Assembly: GCF_001054325.1 (NCBI RefSeq) | Contig: NZ_JVVM01000026.1 | Coordinates: 102,916 to 166,915, forward strand | Direction of reading: 5' to 3' | Source: Corynebacterium vitaeruminis | Lineage (GTDB): Bacteria > Actinomycetota > Actinomycetes > Mycobacteriales > Mycobacteriaceae | DNA length: 64,000 nucleotides | Part shown: positions 59,793 to 64,000 of the stretch, one piece after another | Layout: each line of letters starts with the position of its first letter | Position numbering within the stretch: position 1 is the stretch's first letter | The notes under the pieces: generated by a model | Database searches by the model: none | The model's input: only the letters and a program-made list of their open reading frames with translations | Told to the model about the DNA's origin: nothing | Position numbers and translations under genes: made by a program

Positions 59793-60998
59793 GTGGATAC
59801 TCCTGAGACTCTGAACCGCAGCTGGCAGATACTGCGGTTTGCCCTGGATGTTTTGGTGCTGGTGCTGCTGGCGGTGTGCGTGATACCGAACCCGGAGTGG
59901 CGAATCATCACCTATGCGGCGTGCTTTCTGGTGGTGTACATTGCCGGTTCGGTCGGGCCGATTGGACGGGCTCGGCATGGCAACGTAGCCAACGAGGTTG
60001 CACTGACTAAACCACGTGGCCTGCTGCTGGGCTGGCTTGTGATTCTGCTGCTGTGCTGGGCGGCGTTGGCGTTCGCGACGCTGGACGCCTCGTTTCTGGT
60101 TTTCCCACTTTTTTTCGTAATTTTGCAGGTCACCGGCGGGATTACAGCCGTAATCATGGTGGCTGCGACAACGGCGGCCGCAATCGGCGCCATCGCTATA
60201 CACACTCCCCTGACTTTTGGCGGTGTCCTCGGCCCCATCCTCGGCGGGACGTTTGTACTCACTGTGGGGCTGGGGTTCCGGCTCCTGCAGAAGGAGACCA
60301 TCGAAAAGACCAAGGCGCTAGAGGAGCTCTCGGCTGCCCGTGCCCGCTCGGAAGCGCTGTCGCGTCGCGCCGGTGAGCTGGACGAACGCGCACGCCTCGC
60401 GGCCGACATTCATGACACGGTGGCGCAGGGGCTGTCCTCCATCCAGCTGCTGCTGCATTCGGTGGAGTCACGAATGAAGAACGCCCCCATCCAGCATGAT
60501 CAGGCCTCGCTGGATTCTCTACAGCTCGCCCGCAAGGTCGCGGCCGACAATCTCGCCGAGACCCGGCGCATCATTGCAGCGCTGCAGCCGGCGCCCCTCG
60601 AAGGCTCTGACCTTTCCAGTGCATTGGAGAAAGTCTGCTCCACCACGGTACTTGGCGATGCCGTCACCTTCTGCGTCGACGGCACACCCACGCGGCTGCC
60701 AGCCACTGTCGAGGCCACCATTATCAGGGTGGCCCAGGCGAGCTTGGCGAACGTCGTCAAGCATGCAAACGCCACCCGCTGCCGCGTCACCCTGACCTAC
60801 CAGCCCGACGAGGTCCTTCTCGACTGCGTCGACAACGGCATCGGTTTCGACCCCATCACACCAACCAGCGACGACAGCGTCGGTATCGCCAACGCGCGCC
60901 GACGTGTGGAAAAGCTCGGCGGTACCTTCACCATCGAATCGGAACCGGGGCGCGGCTGCGGTGTCAGCGTCAGCATCCCGCACGACCTCAACCCTTAA
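59793..60998 (+). CDS. chrS: sensor histidine kinase (ChrS/HrrS-like, NarL group)
   Basis: 401 residues: about six N-terminal membrane helices (residues 10-155), a short coiled coil, then HisKA_3 with the phosphorylated His in AADIHDTVAQGLSSIQ near residue 205, and an ATPase domain (N-box VVKHANATRC, GIGFDP, GRGCGVSV). This layout matches the haem sensors ChrS and HrrS of corynebacteria. It is divergent from the exporter genes, with about 130 bp between. The N-box overlaps a GCTTGACGACG word (60752-60762). GTG start. Confidence 0.85.
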   Translation: MDTPETLNRSWQILRFALDVLVLVLLAVCVIPNPEWRIITYAACFLVVYIAGSVGPIGRARHGNVANEVALTKPRGLLLGWLVILLLCWAALAFATLDASFLVFPLFFVILQVTGGITAVIMVAATTAAAIGAIAIHTPLTFGGVLGPILGGTFVLTVGLGFRLLQKETIEKTKALEELSAARARSEALSRRAGELDERARLAADIHDTVAQGLSSIQLLLHSVESRMKNAPIQHDQASLDSLQLARKVAADNLAETRRIIAALQPAPLEGSDLSSALEKVCSTTVLGDAVTFCVDGTPTRLPATVEATIIRVAQASLANVVKHANATRCRVTLTYQPDEVLLDCVDNGIGFDPITPTSDDSVGIANARRRVEKLGGTFTIESEPGRGCGVSVSIPHDLNP

Positions 60999-61059
60999 AG
61001 TCGCGCACCTGGTAGGCAGGTAGGAAACGACCATTCACATCACCCGAGGAGATAGCCAG

Positions 61060-61743
61060 GTGACCAAGCCCATCGGAGTCCTCATCGCCGACGATCACCC
61101 CATCGTCCGCGCTGGCCTTCGCGCCGTCGTTGAATCGGCGCCGGATATCGTCGTGGTCGGCGAGGCTACTACCGGTGACGAAGCGGTCGAGAAGGTGCGC
61201 GCATCGCTTGACGACGACTCTTGCGACCACATCGATCTGGTACTCATGGACCTTCGCTTTGGCGAGGCCCCTGGCACCGCTACCCGCGCTGGCGGGGTTG
61301 ATGCCACCGCGGCCATCCGCGCACTGGCCGGGCGGGGAGTGAAGGCTCCCGAAGTGTTGGTAGTGACCAACTATTCCTCAGACTCCGATGTGCTCGGCGC
61401 TGTGACCGCAGGCGCAGTTGGTTATCTGCTGAAGGATGCTGCGCCGGAAGAACTCATCGACGGCATCCGTCGTGCCGTTCGAGGTGAAACCGTACTGAAC
61501 ACGCAGGTGGCCGGGCGCCTGATGGGTAGGATGCGCAACCCCAATACAGCACTAACCCCGCGCGAACTCGAGGTGCTCGAATTGGTCGCGCGGGGTATGT
61601 CGAATAGGAAAATTGCTGAACAGCTGGTGCTCACCGAAGCGACTGTGAAGTCGCATCTGGTGCATATTTTCACCAAGCTAGACGTAAGCTCCCGCACCGC
61701 GGCTGTTGCTCGGGCGCAGGAGCTGGGAATGTTGGGTGAATAG
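61060..61743 (+). CDS. chrA: response regulator, LuxR/NarL family (ChrA/HrrA-like)
   Basis: 227 residues. Receiver with phosphorylated Asp in LVLMDLRFG near residue 63 and the long loop GEAPGTATRAGG typical of corynebacterial haem-responsive regulators; LuxR DNA-binding domain LTPRELEVLELVARGMSNRKIAEQL at the C-terminus. GTG start with GAGGAG 8 nt upstream. Expected to control the divergent hrtBA genes. The loop before the Asp strand carries SLDDDSCDH encoded by a GCTTGACGACG word (61206-61216). Confidence 0.88.
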   Translation: MTKPIGVLIADDHPIVRAGLRAVVESAPDIVVVGEATTGDEAVEKVRASLDDDSCDHIDLVLMDLRFGEAPGTATRAGGVDATAAIRALAGRGVKAPEVLVVTNYSSDSDVLGAVTAGAVGYLLKDAAPEELIDGIRRAVRGETVLNTQVAGRLMGRMRNPNTALTPRELEVLELVARGMSNRKIAEQLVLTEATVKSHLVHIFTKLDVSSRTAAVARAQELGMLGE

Positions 61744-61797
61744 GTGGCGGCCTAGCCCGTGCGGCCTAAACGATGGCCGCACTTTAGGCGATATGGG

Positions 61798-62967
61798 CTA
61801 CCAAGAGCTGGTCTCGTCGGCGTTGCCCTTCTTCCAAGTCTCCCACGGGATGTTCCAGTCACCTAGTCCATCGACACCGGAGAGCGTCTCACCAACAGTA
61901 TTCTTCACAATCACGATGTCACCGCGCTTGGTGTTCTCCAGGAACCACTTAGCGTTGGCGTCCGTGACGTTGATGCAGCCGTGAGACTGGTTGACGCTGC
62001 CCTGTGCCCACGTGGACCACGGTGCGCCGTGAACGTAAATACCCGAGTAGGACATCTGCGTTGCATAGTTAACCGGGGTGACGTAGCCGCCGTTTGCCAA
62101 AGACAGGCCATAGGTGCGAGAGTCCATCACCATGCTCTCATTGTGGTCGCCGAGAATGTACTGACCATTCGGAGTCGGGTGAACATTCGACCCCATGGAG
62201 ATAGGCATGGAGTTTACGACTTCACCATTCTTCTTAATGACCATGGTCTTAGTCGCATCATCAGCGATGGCAATGACTTCATCACCAATGGTGAAGCTAG
62301 TTTCAGCGGACTCCGCACCGTACATGCCGTCACCAAGATCGGTGCCGTAAATGTCGGATTTCACGGTAACCTTGGTGCCCGGCTTCCAGTAATCCTTTGG
62401 ACGCCAGCGAACCTCAGTATTGTTCAGCCAGTAGAAAGCGCCTTCCACCTTAGGTTCGGTGGTCACCTTAATCGCTTCCTCAGCGGCCTCTCGGTCCGAG
62501 ATACTCGCGCTGAACTTCACGGCGATAGGTTGGCCAACCCCCACGGTAGAACCATCCAGTGGAGACAGGTAACCATTTACCTGATTAGTCGGCTCGACGG
62601 TGGTGAATGAGCTAGTCAGCTTTTCTGTGCCCGAGGTGGCGTTAATTTCGTAGGTCCTTGAGTACCCCAAAGGTTCTGCAGTGGTCCACTTGGTGCCACT
62701 GTCGTCGAGCTTGCCCTTTACCTCTTTACCCTCAGGGTTGGTCATAACAACCTTGTCCAGGCGATGTCCCTCGCCCACCTGAACCGAAATCGGATCAACC
62801 ACCGAAACATCGGTAGCGTCGTCCTTCACACTGGCGACAAGACCAGCGTCTGGCTCCTCTGCTCCCTGCTGCCCGGAATTATCTCCACCAACGGTACAAG
62901 CAGCCAGAGAAATGGTGGTCGCAAACGTCACCACCGCCATCGACAGGCGCTTAAATGATTGCCGCAT
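61798..62967 (-). CDS. L,D-transpeptidase lipoprotein
   Basis: 389 residues. Lipobox signal ISLAAC at residue 24; two Ig-like domains; YkuD catalytic domain with [17 protein letters not shown] (Cys near 331) preceded by YVHGAPW. It forms 3-3 cross-links in peptidoglycan, like the mycobacterial Ldt enzymes. Monocistronic, convergent with the response regulator. Confidence 0.95.
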   Translation of the reverse strand: MRQSFKRLSMAVVTFATTISLAACTVGGDNSGQQGAEEPDAGLVASVKDDATDVSVVDPISVQVGEGHRLDKVVMTNPEGKEVKGKLDDSGTKWTTAEPLGYSRTYEINATSGTEKLTSSFTTVEPTNQVNGYLSPLDGSTVGVGQPIAVKFSASISDREAAEEAIKVTTEPKVEGAFYWLNNTEVRWRPKDYWKPGTKVTVKSDIYGTDLGDGMYGAESAETSFTIGDEVIAIADDATKTMVIKKNGEVVNSMPISMGSNVHPTPNGQYILGDHNESMVMDSRTYGLSLANGGYVTPVNYATQMSYSGIYVHGAPWSTWAQGSVNQSHGCINVTDANAKWFLENTKRGDIVIVKNTVGETLSGVDGLGDWNIPWETWKKGNADETSSW

Positions 62968-63687
62968 GATCGTGCTTCACTCCAACAGTGCAATTATTAA
63001 GTAGTAACTCCCGGGCCACAGAGCAACACAGCGAAGCCCTGATATGTCCGGGAAAAAGCTAGATTACCCCGCGATGGCACTAGCCGCCGACAAAACGCTC
63101 ACCCTACGTGAAAAGCCTTTTTAACTGCCCAATTGCAGCCTGAAACCCCTCACAGGACACAGCACGCAGAGTAGCCCAACGGTTCCTACAGTTAACCCTC
63201 TAGAAAATTGCTGTGCAACCCCCAAAAGCCGGGGCACTTGAATCGACCAGGGAAAACGGGACACCTTCAGGGATTGTTACCGAAAAGTAATCAGTTCGGT
63301 ATTCCAAATCGCCACCGCTGCCACCGCCCAACCACACCGAACGCCACCACCGAACGCCACCGCCACCACTGAACACCACCGTCGAACCACACCGAACGCC
63401 ACCGCCACCACTGAACACCACCGCCGAACCACACCGAACGCCACCGCGGCATCTATGCACGCTCCCGACGTTGATACAGGCGCCCTCCAGCCCCACTTTG
63501 AGGATTTTCAAACTTTTTTTGAACTTTTTTCAAACGGTTGCGCAAAACCTTCCCAAAAACATACAGAAACATCGACTCAAAAACAGCGTCTGACCAGCCG
63601 ATTTTACAAACAATCAGAAACCTGGTTATATATCTTCTCGTTGCCAGCGAGGAGCTCACAAAGAGAGCACCAAGCAGGAAACGGTAA
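62968..63687. other. 720-bp gap with 42-bp tandem repeats
   Basis: After a presumed promoter and leader for the transpeptidase there is a C/A-rich repetitive stretch near 63330-63450 built from a 42-bp unit (GAACCACACCGAACGCCACC, then GCCACCACTG and AACACCACCG) in about 2.7 copies. The multiple of three keeps a minus-strand frame open (63200-63511), giving a GGVRCGSTVVFSGG peptide repeat, but I see no gene support. Nothing else is identified before tRNA-Lys. Confidence 0.55.
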
Positions 63688-63760
<73 letters not shown>

Positions 63761-63762
63761 CA

Positions 63763-63815
63763 AATGCCCCGGCGTGCGAATCTCCACGATTCAACCGCCG
63801 GGGCATTTCTTTTTG
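63763..63815 (+). terminator. tRNA-Lys terminator
   Basis: AATGCCCCGGCG pairs with CGCCGGGGCATT, followed shortly by TTTTTG. Confidence 0.85.
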
Positions 63816-63837
63816 TTCCTTGTTTAAATTCTGGCAA

Positions 63838-64000
63838 GGGTTAATAGACAAAAGTGTGTCCGCCTGGCGTGTCACCGGGTGGGCACCTTTCGCTACTTAC
63901 CCCAATGCAAGTTAGTGACCGCATTTATGGCCAGCGACGGTGGGTCAACACGAGTTAGTGACCTCGCTTATAGCAAAAATGGCCCGAAAAATAGCCTGAA
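63838..64000 (+). repeat. MITE-like repeat copy D, cut by the window edge
   Basis: Begins with GGGTTAATAGACAAAAGTG (63838-63856), the intact left terminal repeat, then follows copy B block by block (GGCGTGTCACCGGGTGGG, CTACTTACCCC, two AGTTAGTGAC units, CTTATAGCAAAAATGG, GCCCGAAAAATAGCCTGAA). The right half lies beyond the window. Confidence 0.82.

Noticed and set aside
63330..63450. Possible CRISPR array
   Set aside because: Repeats are directly adjacent with no unique spacers, and there are no cas genes in the window.
63200..63511. Minus-strand frame with 14-residue repeats in the gap before tRNA-Lys
   Set aside because: Openness follows from the 42-bp repeat length; no ribosome binding site and the rest of the peptide is unfamiliar. 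Kept as a repeat, not a gene.

Overview
The window looks like a chromosome segment from a Corynebacterium species (Actinomycetota). The evidence is a GC content judged by eye in the high fifties, the tandem clpP1-clpP2 pair, a ComEA/ComEC pair lacking a visible metallo-beta-lactamase domain, a class E sortase with its small membrane partner, a mycothiol-linked DsbA-fold protein of the Rv2466c type, and a two-component system facing an ABC exporter in the ChrSA/HrtBA arrangement. The species cannot be fixed from the sequence alone. There are no rRNA genes, CRISPR arrays, complete insertion sequences or prophage.

Layout. 0.2-4.1 kb is accessory: a cation/proton antiporter, an ankyrin-repeat protein and an AT-richer GIY-YIG protein. 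4.1-8.2 kb holds lepA, a PemK/MazF-like gene, rpsT and an OsmC protein. 8.3-15.6 kb is a long minus-strand block: nadD, rsfS, a histidine phosphatase, degV, then comEA-comEC-holA. 15.6-22 kb carries proA, a small membrane protein, sortase E, proB, obg, rpmA and rplU. 22-32.6 kb has the very large RNase E gene, ndk, then DUF4233-folC-valS with stop/start overlaps. 32.8-39.2 kb holds mdh, a TetR regulator, clpX, clpP2, clpP1, tig and tRNA-Pro. 39.7-49.4 kb is mixed: tRNA-Gly, an excisionase-like gene, a Gly/Asp-rich membrane protein, rpiB, a radical SAM/SPASM enzyme, the DsbA-fold protein, a SUKH protein, pepN, glbO, an unknown protein and a thioesterase. 49.4-56.4 kb has ettA, a second-type ssb, a CopD-CtaG fusion, tRNA-Arg, a TetR regulator, orn and tRNA-His. 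56.4-64 kb has a repeat element, a Ser-rich lipoprotein, the hrtBA/chrSA-like locus, an L,D-transpeptidase, a repeat-rich gap, tRNA-Lys and another copy of the repeat element.

Two signals are not explained by the genes. First, the 11-mer GCTTNACGACG occurs 23 times by my reading, where a fraction of one is expected by chance. It appears on both strands, in all five reading frames it can occupy inside genes and in intergenic DNA, once as a close inverted pair directly after a stop codon. This resembles a DNA-uptake-type or chromosome-organising word, and comEA, comEC and an unusual ssb lie in the same window; function is inferred, not shown. Second, a MITE-like intergenic element of about 357 bp with GGGTTAATAGACAAAAGTG-type terminal inverted repeats is present in four full or partial copies, three of them directly after translation-related RNA or protein genes.
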